Part shown: positions 20,137-29,651 of the stretch, one piece after another
Layout of the letters: each line of letters begins with the position of its first letter
How positions within the stretch are numbered: the stretch's first letter is position 1
NCBI RefSeq assembly: GCF_964204645.1
Contig: NC_134036.1
Location: 7,488,704-7,552,703 of the forward strand
From: Tubulanus polymorphus
Lineage: Eukaryota > Nemertea > Palaeonemertea > Tubulaniformes > Tubulanidae
Reading direction: 5' to 3'
Length of the DNA stretch: 64,000 nucleotides
Translations under genes and position numbers: made by a program
The notes under the pieces: model-generated
What the model was told of the DNA's origin: nothing
Database searches by the model: none
The model's input: only the letters and a program-made list of their open reading frames with translations

Positions 20137-20790
20137 ATGGAACCAGAACAACCACAAACTATCAATATTACAAATAACACTGGTGTTATAAATATATATT
20201 ACAAGAAGTGTTCTAAATGTGAATTAGATAAATTAGCTTTAACAGAATTTAGTAAGCGTAAGATTAGCAAAGATGGTTTTCAATATTGCTGTAAAACTTG
20301 CACTAAACTATATACCAAACAATACCGAGAAGATAATAGAGAATCTTATAATGATTATATGACAGAATATATGAGAGAAAGATATCAAACAGATCTTAAT
20401 TTTAGATTGAAACAATGCTTAAGGTCTAGATTAACACAATTATTCAATAAAGAAACACATTCAGAAACATTATCTAATTTATTGGGTTGTTCAGATGAAT
20501 TTCTCAAATCATGGATTATATTTCAATTCGATGATAAAATGAATATAGATAATTACGGTGAATACTTTCATATTGATCACGTGTTACCAATATCTAAATT
20601 TAACATGAATGATGAATACAATAAAAAACTTATTTGGGGTTGGAGAAATTTAAGGCCTCTTGAAAAGAAAGAAAACATAATTAAATCTAATAAACTAGAT
20701 ATACAGTTGTATTTAGATCAACTGGATAAAGCAAAGACATTTGTTGAATTATGGAATTCAACACATAATGAAAAATACGTTGAAGCTTAA
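20137..20790 (+). CDS. HNH endonuclease, full length (copy B)
   Basis: The protein has 217 aa, from ATG 20137 in the context TAATAAATGG. An N-terminal zinc ribbon has Cys pairs at 25/28 and 52/55. A helical middle follows, then the HNH core HIDH at 145-148 and N171-LRPL with E179-N180. These are the features of viral and phage HNH nucleases. It is the outermost intact gene at the non-polymerase end. A nuclease at this place could help invasion, replication or recombination of element ends; this is inference. The frame is undamaged. Confidence 0.88.
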   Translation: MEPEQPQTINITNNTGVINIYYKKCSKCELDKLALTEFSKRKISKDGFQYCCKTCTKLYTKQYREDNRESYNDYMTEYMRERYQTDLNFRLKQCLRSRLTQLFNKETHSETLSNLLGCSDEFLKSWIIFQFDDKMNIDNYGEYFHIDHVLPISKFNMNDEYNKKLIWGWRNLRPLEKKENIIKSNKLDIQLYLDQLDKAKTFVELWNSTHNEKYVEA

Positions 20791-21192
20791 GTGCTTAGAA
20801 AACCGGTTACTCTCGATCTATGTCAAACCGCCTATATTTAATTGTATTATGTTGTTTACAAAAACATCTGTGCCGTATTTCATATTCAGTTGAATGGGGC
20901 GCACCTCATTTGAATATTGATCGAAGGTGCTATTTCAGTTGAAAAGGATTAATCACAAAGGAACATCTGTTACAATCCAGGCAAACATGCAGAAGTAATT
21001 AGTTTGGTTGAACGTGCGCCACGTCGGCAGTTAGAAATCAACTTTCACATACATAGTACGTATTGGATATTCTCTCTCAAAACACAGTTTACAGTTCTAA
21101 ATCTAAATGTAAGTACATATATTATGAAGTAGGGAAACCTTTAAACATATTTAAGTACAGTCATTCATTTTCACGACATCTTTTAGATTAAA
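20791..21192 (+). promoter_or_regulatory. Leader region with likely 78-nt intron (copy B)
   Basis: No gene. From about 20980 it parallels 600-817 in copy A. Donor GTAAGT at 21109 and acceptor CATCTTTTAG (AG at 21185-21186) would remove 78 nt just before ATG 21193. The sequence holds richer CG words (GTGCGCCACGTCGG) than the Polinton around it, hinting at a captured promoter. Confidence 0.4.
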
Positions 21193-21659
21193 ATGGAACA
21201 CAAAGATCAACCAGAAATTCTAAGCCAACCAACGGATGAGGAACGATTGCTACTGGATAGTGAAACTCAGGAATCAATAGAAATGGAGGATGAAACTCTC
21301 GTAATTGACGAACAAACTTCACAAAATTATAAGAACATTTGGACTATCATCAAGAAATGGTGAAAACTCTGAGTGATGAAATACATAATAAACAATTACC
21401 GCGCGAACTACAATTACCAAAATTACCAGCAACGCGACTCAAATTGCTATTGGGGCTCAAAGAATCGAAAACTAAGAAAATGAGTGGAGATATCAGTGCC
21501 GGTTTTGAAAGAAAACTGAGAAGAGTAGGTAGATTAATAAAATATGAAAAATTCAAAATATTAGGATTAGCATTTAGTGAAGTAGTAAGACATTTACCAG
21601 AAATTGAAGAAATGATTGGAAACAATCCAGTAATTAAAGAATTCTGGACAAAATTATAA
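21193..21659 (+). CDS. Two overlapping frames of unknown function (copy B)
   Basis: Frame 1 (21193-21363) encodes 56 residues, beginning MEHKDQPEILSQ and acidic. It ends in ATGGTGA, whose ATG (21357) opens frame 2, which runs to 21659 (100 residues). Frame 2 matches the longer frame in copy A but lacks 87 codons, an in-frame loss of 261 bp with a short shared sequence (AGA) at the joint. No domain is recognised. The conserved stop-start overlap suggests reinitiation or a frameshift. Copy C has no equivalent. Confidence 0.45.
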
Positions 21660-21755
21660 ATTATAACACTGAAGGTCTTTGTAATATAGATATCAAAAAA
21701 TGTAATCTCGATTGTATATATCTGTTTTAATATTGTATTGTTTACTGTTAACTAA

Positions 21756-22130
21756 GTATTGCGCAATAACCGGTCCTATTCGACCGCATTTCTATTGTTC
21801 TCCATTGTTCTATTATTGATCGTTGTTAGAATAAAAATATAACTGTGTATTGCGCAATAACCGGTCCTATTGGACCGCATTTCTATTATTCTCCATTGTT
21901 CTATTATTGATCGTTGTTAGAATAAAAATATAAATGTGTATTGCGCAATAACCGGTCCTATTGGACCGCATTTCTATTGTTCTCCATTGTTCTATTATCG
22001 ATCGCTAAAATTTGTATAATAAATATATGTGTTTATGAAATAGTAATTCCACCAGTCGTTTCTTTGAATTTATTTTCAGTTGAGGATTTGATATCGAGGA
22101 TCCGAAATGACTTATCTGGACAGTTATAGT
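21756..22130. repeat. 91-bp tandem repeat, three units
   Basis: Units start GTATTGCGCAATAACCGG at 21756, 21847 and 21938; the third diverges after about 70 bases. Each contains the palindrome ATTGCGCAAT. Copy A has one unit, so the array expanded after the copies separated. Confidence 0.85.
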
Positions 22131-22415
22131 TACCGCTCCTATAGATAGACAATAGTAGTGAGATAATCTAAATCCTAATTTAAATAAAATATAATAAAAA
22201 AACAATAACTTCAACTAGCTAGTGAATTCTGTTATATTTTTAATATTTTCTTTTGGTAATTCTAATTGACATTAGATTGAATAGATTTTGAATAGATTTG
22301 AATAGAAATTCTTTAACTTTAACTAACCTAGTCAATTTAGTATTAACCTAAAGAGATACTAGTATCATTTGAAGAATACTTATAATATTTTTTTTGCTTT
22401 TTTCCTCTAATATAA
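22131..22415. other. AT-rich spacer upstream of the membrane protein gene
   Basis: Nothing coding is seen. It carries short repeats such as CTAGCTAGTGAATTC and AATAGATTTGAATAGA, also found in A and C before the same gene. Confidence 0.5.
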
Positions 22416-23018
22416 ATGTCAAAGAAATCGAGTAAGAATAATATTGATATTGAAAAGACATTAGATGATTTAGGTATTAGTGATAATAAAGATACAGTTG
22501 TTTCTAATTCTATTCAAGTTAATAACAATATAGATTATGAATACTATTTATATTGTAAGCACCATATAGAACTATTGATTGCCGGTGGAAAAACTAATGA
22601 GTTTTTAAATAGAATCATTACTTTTCAAGAATTAGATGCTATGAAACCCGATAAAGTAATAAAATATTTTAAGATTTATGAAGAAGCTCGATTAGCTAGA
22701 ATAAATGATTCTATTTCAGATGGTATTGTCAAATGTTATTCTAAGTTATGTAACCAGTTAATACCAATTGATGATGAAAATAAATTATATAATGATTTGA
22801 AAAATGACTATTTAGTTATGACTGAATTACAAAAATGGGTTGGATATGCTTCATTTCAATTAGGATCGGTTATGACATTAATTTCTACTGGTGTCATAAC
22901 ATTTTCGAACATCAAACCTATGGAATATAAATCAGGTAAGAACGAAACAGATGTACTACAACAAAACATCGAAACAGAAAATGAATCAGAACAAAAATTA
23001 ACTAAAATAAATGAGTGA
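22416..23018 (+). CDS. Small single-span membrane protein, 200 aa (copy B)
   Basis: This is the only intact copy; A and C are cut by stop codons. It starts MSKKSSKNNIDIEK in the context TATAAATG. The N-terminal 75 residues are polar, the middle is helical, and one hydrophobic span lies at about 143-165 (YASFQLGSVMTLISTGVITF), followed by an acidic tail. The last codons overlap the next gene's start at 23011. It is the first gene of the integrase block. The function is not known to me. Confidence 0.7.
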   Translation: MSKKSSKNNIDIEKTLDDLGISDNKDTVVSNSIQVNNNIDYEYYLYCKHHIELLIAGGKTNEFLNRIITFQELDAMKPDKVIKYFKIYEEARLARINDSISDGIVKCYSKLCNQLIPIDDENKLYNDLKNDYLVMTELQKWVGYASFQLGSVMTLISTGVITFSNIKPMEYKSGKNETDVLQQNIETENESEQKLTKINE

Positions 23019-23409
23019 TGGAGTTAAGAAAAAGCTTAGATCTGAGAAACAAATTAAATGGGCAAGAGAATTAGGTAAAATATCATCAGAATTAAAAAAA
23101 GCTAAGAAAAAGAAATTAACTGATATAAATGAATCACAAAAATTATCTGATGATGCCGTACAGCACCCACACGGTGGTATTGATTCAAATAATAATCCAT
23201 CTAATTCTTATAATGCTGGAAGTAATAATAAATTATATATTACAATTGGATTAGTAACAGTTATTATATTATCTGGTGTAATATATAAATCAAAATTCAA
23301 ATCTGATGATAAAGATGATTCCAATGACAATCGGAAACATATTATACCCGAAAATAAGTCAAATCATAAAGTCATTGAAAATAAATCTAAAATATTATTA
23401 ATGGATTAA
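23011..23409 (+). CDS. Basic single-span membrane protein, 132 aa (copy B)
   Basis: A Lys/Arg-rich N-terminus (residues 5-36) precedes a polar linker and one membrane span near residues 75-93 (LYITIGLVTVIILSGVIY). Residues of the type DAVQHPHGG (nt about 23150-23178) are a nine-codon insertion absent from copy A. The start overlaps the preceding gene, and the integrase follows within a few bases. A DNA-binding or particle-core role would fit the charge, but this is inference. Confidence 0.65.
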   Translation: MSDGVKKKLRSEKQIKWARELGKISSELKKAKKKKLTDINESQKLSDDAVQHPHGGIDSNNNPSNSYNAGSNNKLYITIGLVTVIILSGVIYKSKFKSDDKDDSNDNRKHIIPENKSNHKVIENKSKILLMD

Positions 23410-23412
23410 AAT

Positions 23413-24501
23413 ATGATGAAAAAAGAACAATATTTAAGAGAGTTATATTATAACCCAGAAAGTGAAGTATCATATTCAAGTGTTTCGGAATTATGGGATA
23501 AAATTAAATCTGATAAAGAAAAAATAAAATATAGTGAATTAAAATCATGGTTACAAAATCAACCCACATATCAAATTCATAAAAAGATGGATAAAAAATA
23601 TTTAACAAGAAAAGTAATGGTTTCATATATCGATCAACAATGGCAAGCTGATTTAATTGACATGAAAAACTTAGAAGAATATAACAAAGGATATTTTTGG
23701 ATACTAAATGTTATAGATATATTCAGTAGATACGCATGGAGTATCCCGATTAAAAATAAAACCGGTATAGAAGTTACAAATTCTTTCAAATTAATATTTA
23801 AAGAAGCTATCCCAGATAAAATACAATTTGATGAAGGTAAGGAATTTTATAACAAACATTTCAAAAAACTATTAACTGATAACGATGTAGAATATTTTTC
23901 AACACATTCAGATAAAAAAGCATCTATTATAGAAAGATTTAATAAAACATTGAAAACTAGAATGTGGAAATATTTCACCGCTAATGAAACATACAAATAT
24001 ATCGATGTGTTAGATGATTTAGTGAAAGGTTATAATAATTCTAAACATAGTTCTATAAATATGAAACCTATACAAGCTAGAAAAGAAGAAAATTCAGAAA
24101 TAGTTTGGAATAATTTATATGGAGCATTTGTTACACATGATTTTGGAGAACCTAAATTTAAAATAGGACAACATGTTAGAATTTCTAAATATAGAAAAAC
24201 ATTTTATAAAGGTTATACCCCTAATTTTACTGGAGAAATATTTAAAATTAAAAAGATAATATTAACTAAACCATTTGTTTATAAATTGTTTGATTTAAAA
24301 GATGAAGAAATATTAGGTTATTTTTATGAACAAGAATTATCATTAGTACCAAATCCAGATGAAATAGAATACAAAATAGAAAAGGTATTGAAAACAAAAA
24401 CTCTTAAAGGAAAAAAGTATTCTTTGGTGAAATATAAAGGATATGATGATAAATTTAATGAATGGATTTTATCTAGTAAAATTAAAAGAATAAATGAATA
24501 A
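23413..24501 (+). CDS. Integrase with C-terminal chromodomain (copy B)
   Basis: The protein has 362 aa. The catalytic triad is D80 (WQADLID), D140 (IQFDEGKEF) and E174 (SIIERFNKT), an RNase H-fold transposase/integrase of retroviral type. The chromodomain at about residues 318-361 (KYSLVKYKGYDDKFNEW) may guide integration to modified chromatin. The enzyme would insert element ends with 6-bp duplications. Two ATGs stand side by side; the gene lacks the TAAATG start context of its neighbours. The stop overlaps the ATPase start. Confidence 0.92.
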   Translation: MMKKEQYLRELYYNPESEVSYSSVSELWDKIKSDKEKIKYSELKSWLQNQPTYQIHKKMDKKYLTRKVMVSYIDQQWQADLIDMKNLEEYNKGYFWILNVIDIFSRYAWSIPIKNKTGIEVTNSFKLIFKEAIPDKIQFDEGKEFYNKHFKKLLTDNDVEYFSTHSDKKASIIERFNKTLKTRMWKYFTANETYKYIDVLDDLVKGYNNSKHSSINMKPIQARKEENSEIVWNNLYGAFVTHDFGEPKFKIGQHVRISKYRKTFYKGYTPNFTGEIFKIKKIILTKPFVYKLFDLKDEEILGYFYEQELSLVPNPDEIEYKIEKVLKTKTLKGKKYSLVKYKGYDDKFNEWILSSKIKRINE

Positions 24502-25108
24502 AGATTTGTTTTTATTTGAACCACATAATATGTTAATAACTGGAGTTACAAATTGTGGTAAAACACACTTCATATTATATTTATTAGAAACTATTTATAA
24601 AAATCATTTTGATAATATAATATTATTCTGCCCAACTTATGAAATGAATGAAACGTATAATAGAGATATAGTTTTTAAAGATAAAAAGTTTATTATATTA
24701 AATTCTAAAACAGTGAAAGATAATTTAGATAATTGTATAAAAATAGCAATTGATACTTATAAAGGATCAAATACATTATTCATTATAGATGATTGCGCAA
24801 ATTTACATGATTCTAAAATTAGAGAAAGTGAGTTATGTTATTTAGCTTTCTCTGGTAGACATTTTGGGATAACAACATGGGTTTTAAATCAGAAATATAA
24901 TTCAATTGTGAAAGATTTTAGAGAGAATATAAGATTTCTAGTTTTATTCTACAACAAAGATAGAAAATCTATGCAACAATCATTGGAAGAAAATCAAATT
25001 ATACCTACTGAATTACATGATGAATATATGAATAAATTAAAGAATAATAAAGGTTCCAAATTACTTATGAGATTACAATTTCCCTATGAATATAAATTTA
25101 TAAAATAA
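24494..25108 (+). CDS. A32/FtsK-like genome packaging ATPase (copy B)
   Basis: The protein has 204 aa. Walker A is GVTNCGKTHF (residues 17-26) and Walker B is TLFIIDDCAN with acidic residues 99-100; the SGRHFGITTWVLNQK segment follows. It belongs to the ATPase family that drives DNA into capsids of double-jelly-roll viruses. It starts inside the integrase 3' end in a TAAATG context, so the two are likely cotranscribed. It is the last gene before the convergence point. Confidence 0.9.
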   Translation: MNKDLFLFEPHNMLITGVTNCGKTHFILYLLETIYKNHFDNIILFCPTYEMNETYNRDIVFKDKKFIILNSKTVKDNLDNCIKIAIDTYKGSNTLFIIDDCANLHDSKIRESELCYLAFSGRHFGITTWVLNQKYNSIVKDFRENIRFLVLFYNKDRKSMQQSLEENQIIPTELHDEYMNKLKNNKGSKLLMRLQFPYEYKFIK

Positions 25109-25124
25109 AATCCTAATTCAAAAT

Positions 25125-25484
25125 ATTATAGAATTCACTGTATACTAATGGATGAGTGGATGAATTGGATGAATTGGATGAGTGGATGAATGGATGAGTG
25201 TAATAATATATAATTTACATATGTTTTTTATTTTTAAAACAGTAAGAGTTTGATTTGAAGTTATTTTATCAATTTTATACTATATTTAAATATTATTTTA
25301 ATAATATATATATATTGTGTTAAATTTAATAAAGAATAAAAATATTATATTTATACTCATACTATTCTTCCAATTTATGTGTTAAAAAGTAAAATATATA
25401 TATTATTATACTCATCCACTCTTCCACTCATCCAACTCATCCAACTCATCCATTCATCCATCAATATACAGTGAATTCTATAAT
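25125..25484. repeat. Foldback with GGATGAATT minisatellite at the convergence point (copy B)
   Basis: The ends are inverted (ATTATAGAATTCACTGTATA and its complement). Inside, arms of about 100 bp carry GGATGAGTGGATGAATT-type units on the left and the complement on the right; the centre is AT-rich. Copies A and C have unrelated ATTAGATACCCT units here. It lies between the ATPase and zinc-finger genes, so it may act as a two-way terminator hairpin or be an inserted foldback element. Confidence 0.75.
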
Positions 25485-25545
25485 CTTTTTAATTTTCATT
25501 TTCATATTTTTCTTTAAGCTTATTGTATTCTAAATATATATCCCT

Positions 25546-26544
25546 TTACATTTTCTTTGGTATAATTCCTAAATAATTCTCGAGTTTATATTTCCTAAAT
25601 GTTTCTCTTGAAAATATTTTTGGAATATAATTTTCGATTTCAGTTTTAGATGGATGTTTATTTAAAAATTCTCTAAAATCATCATATTTAAGTTCAAATA
25701 AGTTCATTGCATAAGTTACATTTGGTTTAAAGTTATCTAACTTTTTCAATATGGTTACTATATCATTACTCAAGAAATAATCTATAAATGTTTTTCTATA
25801 CCACCGATAATCTAATATATTCTTATTATTAAATTTTGGATTTATAACTGTTGGATTTTCTATTACATTATCTGTACCAATATGTTTAATTGAGTATTTA
25901 TGATTCAATTGTTTATCATATATTACATATTCTTTACATTTTTCACACCAAGATTTAAATACTTGTATTGCATGGGCTGAATCATTTCCACCTTTTGTTT
26001 TTAATTTATAATGTTTTGCCCAATTAGCCTTTGTTATACATTCATTACAGAAGGCACAATAATTCTGATCCTCTTTGCATTTATCTTTATATATATTGGC
26101 ATATGTTTTTACTAATTGTAAAATATGTTCATCTTTTTTGATGTGTAATAGATAATCATTATAATTATCAAAATCTTCTTCACAATACATACATCTGATG
26201 TTATCTTTTGGTTGAACATTTGATTTTTCTATTTTAGGTTCAATATTATATTCTATTTTTGTTTCAATCTTATCATCATTCGATGTAGAAGGTATAACAT
26301 TATCTTCTATTTTAGATTCAATATCATCTTCTATTTTATATTCAATATCATTCTTATCTTCTATTTTAGGTTCAATATTATCTTCTATTTTTGTTTCAAT
26401 ATTCTTATCTATTTTACTTATTCTATATTTGAATTGATTAAAGTAATCTCCAAAATACTTACTGTATTCATCATAAGGTAATATATAATATATATCTGAT
26501 ATCATTTCACTTGGAGATTGTATTTCATATATTCCACCTTCCAT
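25546..26544 (-). CDS. Three-finger zinc protein, variant cassette (copy B)
   Basis: The protein has 332 aa. It shares MEGG and the position with the zinc-finger genes of A and C, but most of the sequence differs. Residues 49-107 are a repetitive IEDNIEPKIED-type stretch with one VIPSTS unit. Three C2H2-like fingers follow, at about 118-140 (CMYCEEDF), 163-190 (CAFCNECI) and 200-221 (CEKCKEY). The C-terminal 110 residues are helical and basic. The fingers suggest binding of nucleic acid or a host protein. TAAATG start context. Confidence 0.7.
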   Translation of the reverse strand: MEGGIYEIQSPSEMISDIYYILPYDEYSKYFGDYFNQFKYRISKIDKNIETKIEDNIEPKIEDKNDIEYKIEDDIESKIEDNVIPSTSNDDKIETKIEYNIEPKIEKSNVQPKDNIRCMYCEEDFDNYNDYLLHIKKDEHILQLVKTYANIYKDKCKEDQNYCAFCNECITKANWAKHYKLKTKGGNDSAHAIQVFKSWCEKCKEYVIYDKQLNHKYSIKHIGTDNVIENPTVINPKFNNKNILDYRWYRKTFIDYFLSNDIVTILKKLDNFKPNVTYAMNLFELKYDDFREFLNKHPSKTEIENYIPKIFSRETFRKYKLENYLGIIPKKM

Positions 26545-26576
26545 TTAATATAAGATTTTTTATTAAAGTTAAAATT

Positions 26577-27824
26577 TTAATACATAACACTATCTAATTG
26601 TGAATTTACAATATTTAATTGTGCGTCAGATATAATATAAATGTGCATTTTAAAATTTTTGATTCCCTTTTTCTTTTTCATGAATAATTGTATTCCATCT
26701 TTTGTATTTTGTAGTTTTTTTCCAGAACCATGTAATGAATTATCTTCAGTTGTTCTAAAATCTAACCATAATGCATATTTATTGCCGGTATAATAATCAA
26801 TTTGATTAATGTTACAATTTTCAAATGATTTTATTTTTTCATTCATAAAATGTTTTTTAATTTCTACCCATTGATCAATCATTCTCATTCCTTGACAAAA
26901 TATTTTATTCGCTATACCTTCGATAGTTATTTCTACTTTTGTTATTTCAGGATTATAATAATTATCAACATTTATTGCACCATTAGTATACGTTCCAATG
27001 GTAAAAAATATTAATATACCTTTAATAGATCTTCTAGGAAAGTTAATATTCTCATTAATTATTTCATCATTTGCATTAATAGTTACAGTTTTAAATTTAT
27101 CAATATAATCATATAATAATGAAAACCCTTGATTGTATTGAGTTTGAATTATACTTGAAATATTTTCATCAGTTACTGTATCATATTCTAAACATATATT
27201 CGATAATTTATAACTCATATCTTTATTAACGCTAGATATTACGATTTCATTTACAGGAGCAAATGTTATCTCAAATATAATATCTTCTTGAATTGCGTAT
27301 TTATATAAAGGTGCATTATTATTTATCAATTCAAAGTCTAATGGAATTTTATATTTGCTTCCATATATACTTTTTATCAATTTATCTACATCATTTGTTA
27401 ATATTGCGCTATTAGCTTCTGATCTTAATTTATTTTGGTTTTCTGATTGGATGCCTTGAAATATCATATTATTTCTATTTTCTTTAGTTAACCATAAATC
27501 TTTATAATGCATAAATAAATTATAATCATCTAATGAGAAAACTGTTTCCGGACCAATCTTTATAGTTAATTTTTTAATCAAATATCTTCCAACATTATCA
27601 ACAACATAATTATTATTATTACCGATTACTTTTATATCGGCTGATAAATAAATACTATTTGGAACATAAAAAGTATTTTGTGTTAATCTAGGAATTCTAA
27701 CATATAAAGTTTCATCGGGATTAATATTTGAAGGGTTATGAGTAATTATATGATGTGATCTTTCTGCTTTAATAGCATTAGATATTCTATGATTCTTCGA
27801 AGGACTTATATAACTCCCACTCAT
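26577..27824 (-). CDS. Major capsid protein, double jelly-roll type (copy B)
   Basis: It has 415 aa and is uninterrupted. It differs from the A and C copies by scattered substitutions only, without insertions or deletions, which suggests it was under constraint until recently. Landmarks are YVRIPRLTQN near residue 42, IPLDFELINN near 157 and NFPRRSIKG near 262. It starts in a TAAATAAATG context, 30-odd bases upstream of the zinc-finger gene. Confidence 0.87.
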   Translation of the reverse strand: MSGSYISPSKNHRISNAIKAERSHHIITHNPSNINPDETLYVRIPRLTQNTFYVPNSIYLSADIKVIGNNNNYVVDNVGRYLIKKLTIKIGPETVFSLDDYNLFMHYKDLWLTKENRNNMIFQGIQSENQNKLRSEANSAILTNDVDKLIKSIYGSKYKIPLDFELINNNAPLYKYAIQEDIIFEITFAPVNEIVISSVNKDMSYKLSNICLEYDTVTDENISSIIQTQYNQGFSLLYDYIDKFKTVTINANDEIINENINFPRRSIKGILIFFTIGTYTNGAINVDNYYNPEITKVEITIEGIANKIFCQGMRMIDQWVEIKKHFMNEKIKSFENCNINQIDYYTGNKYALWLDFRTTEDNSLHGSGKKLQNTKDGIQLFMKKKKGIKNFKMHIYIISDAQLNIVNSQLDSVMY

Positions 27825-27895
27825 TTATTTAACAAAAAAAATTAATTATTTATTTTTGATATCATGGTTTACTTGATATTTTTTGATATCATGGT

Positions 27896-29635
27896 TTACT
27901 TGATATTTTTTGATATCATATTCACTAGCCCAAAAATAATAGCACTTACAACTGTAATTAAAAATAAAATAATATGTTCAGCAGCAAAGTTAATAATGTT
28001 TCCTGCAGATTTCAATATAAAACCAACAATTGAAGCAATAACTCCTGGCAATGCTGCAGCAGATTTTTTAGATAGTTCCCATAAATATTTTGCTAATTTC
28101 TTTAAACCATCTTTAACTTTATCTTGTATAGAATTATTACCTGGAGGTTTATCTGGTTTATTTGGAGTAGGAGTAGGAGTAGATTTCAAAGCATTTGATA
28201 TTGCTAAACCAATTGTTGTAAATAACATAGTTACAGCTGTTAGAATTGAAAGAATTGTTATTCCTTCTAATTTAAATAATAACTTTATTCTGTCTTTAAA
28301 TGATATTTCAGAATTTGGTTTAATCAACAAATCTTTAAAAATAACTTTTAATCTATTAATATTATAATCATATGATTTTAATAATAATTTAATTTCTTCT
28401 TTTTGTAATTCTATGTTATATTCTAAATCATCAATTTCTTTTTCTAAATATGCATTTCTTTTTTTTTAATTCAATTTCTTCAATAACTTTATTATCTCTA
28501 TCTAATTTTAATTGTTCTATTTCTTTTCTTGATTTTAATAATTTATCTTCTAAAGTTCTAATTTTTAAATCTCTTATACTTTTATCATGCGCAATTTTAT
28601 CAGATGCAAGTCTTATACTAATAATTTCTTTAATTGCTTTATCAGAAAATATATTTAAATCTTCTAATTCTTGTTTTGTTGCATCAATTAATCCATTCGG
28701 TAAAAGTTTTTCAATTGGAATTTTATTTGATTTAAGTTTACTAGTTTTGGAAGTTATATTCTGTTCAGAACTTGTTTCTGGTTCTAAATTATTATCGATT
28801 GTTTCAAATAATTCATTAATTCTTTGTTTAAATACTCTTTCATGAGACGAGAAGATACACAATATCCGTGTAAGGAGATAACAAGAGAAATCCCACAATA
28901 AGTTCAGCCAAAACGAGAAACTTGAATAGAAGAGTTATATATATTTGCGCAACGTTTCGGCTAAAGACTATTAGCCATCATCAGGCGTACTGATGATGGC
29001 TAATAGTCTTTAGCCGAAACGTTGCGCAAATATATATAACTCTTCTATTCAAGTTTCTCGTTTTGGCTGAACTTATTGTGGGATTTCTCTTGTTATACTC
29101 TTTCATTTTTAATAATTTCTTCTTGTGATACATCTTCTATTTCATTACTATTTCTTATTCTCTTAATTCTAGATAGTAATGAGTCAGACTTAAGCAAAGT
29201 TGATTCTGCTAATATTTTGTTTTGTTTTTTATAAGAGATATCAATATAATAATCATCTTTCAAATGATAATAATATTCACCATCTAAAAACTTTAATTCT
29301 TGTACTAAAAGTCTGGCGCCTCTGGCATTTATATTATATCCAGATTTTTCAAATATAGGTTTGAAATTATAAATATATTCATTATATTCTAAATTTTGTT
29401 TTACTAAATCTGGATTTTCATTTTCAGGATTTATTCTCGATCTAGTTCTTCTATCAAATTCATCTGTTGATTGACCTTTAGAACCACTATCTGCTAAATT
29501 AGAATTATATGCTGATTCATCATTATTATCAATATTAGTTTCATTAAAATCGGGTTGTGGTTCATCATCAATATATCCTTCATTATTATTTCCCATTTCT
29601 CCCATTTCATAATCTTCTCCACCTTCTACATCCAT
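27896..29635 (-). pseudogene. Coiled-coil membrane protein, broken by an insertion (copy B)
   Basis: It starts at 29635 (MDVEGGEDYEMGEM). A 251-bp palindromic insertion with a 12-bp target duplication interrupts it at 28844-29094, and a frameshift lies near 28460 in a T-run. Two direct 25-base repeats at 27857-27917 have replaced the normal end, so the frame now stops at 27896. The coiled coil, Pro-rich linker (PTPTPNKPDKPP) and both hydrophobic regions can still be read in pieces. Confidence 0.85.
28844..29106. mobile_element. Palindromic Penelope-type insertion with hammerhead-like cores
   Basis: The insert 28844-29094 is followed by a copy of the 12-base target ATACTCTTTCAT (28832-28843 and 29095-29106). 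Bases 28878-29096 form a perfect palindrome of 219 bp around GCGTA. On the plus strand, CTGATGA (28990-28996), a 6-bp stem GGCTAA/TTAGCC and GAAAC (29016-29020) reproduce the hammerhead core; the minus strand has the same by symmetry. Penelope-like elements carry such motifs in their terminal repeats and make variable-length duplications. Confidence 0.75.
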
Positions 29636-29651
29636 TTACATAATAAAAAAA

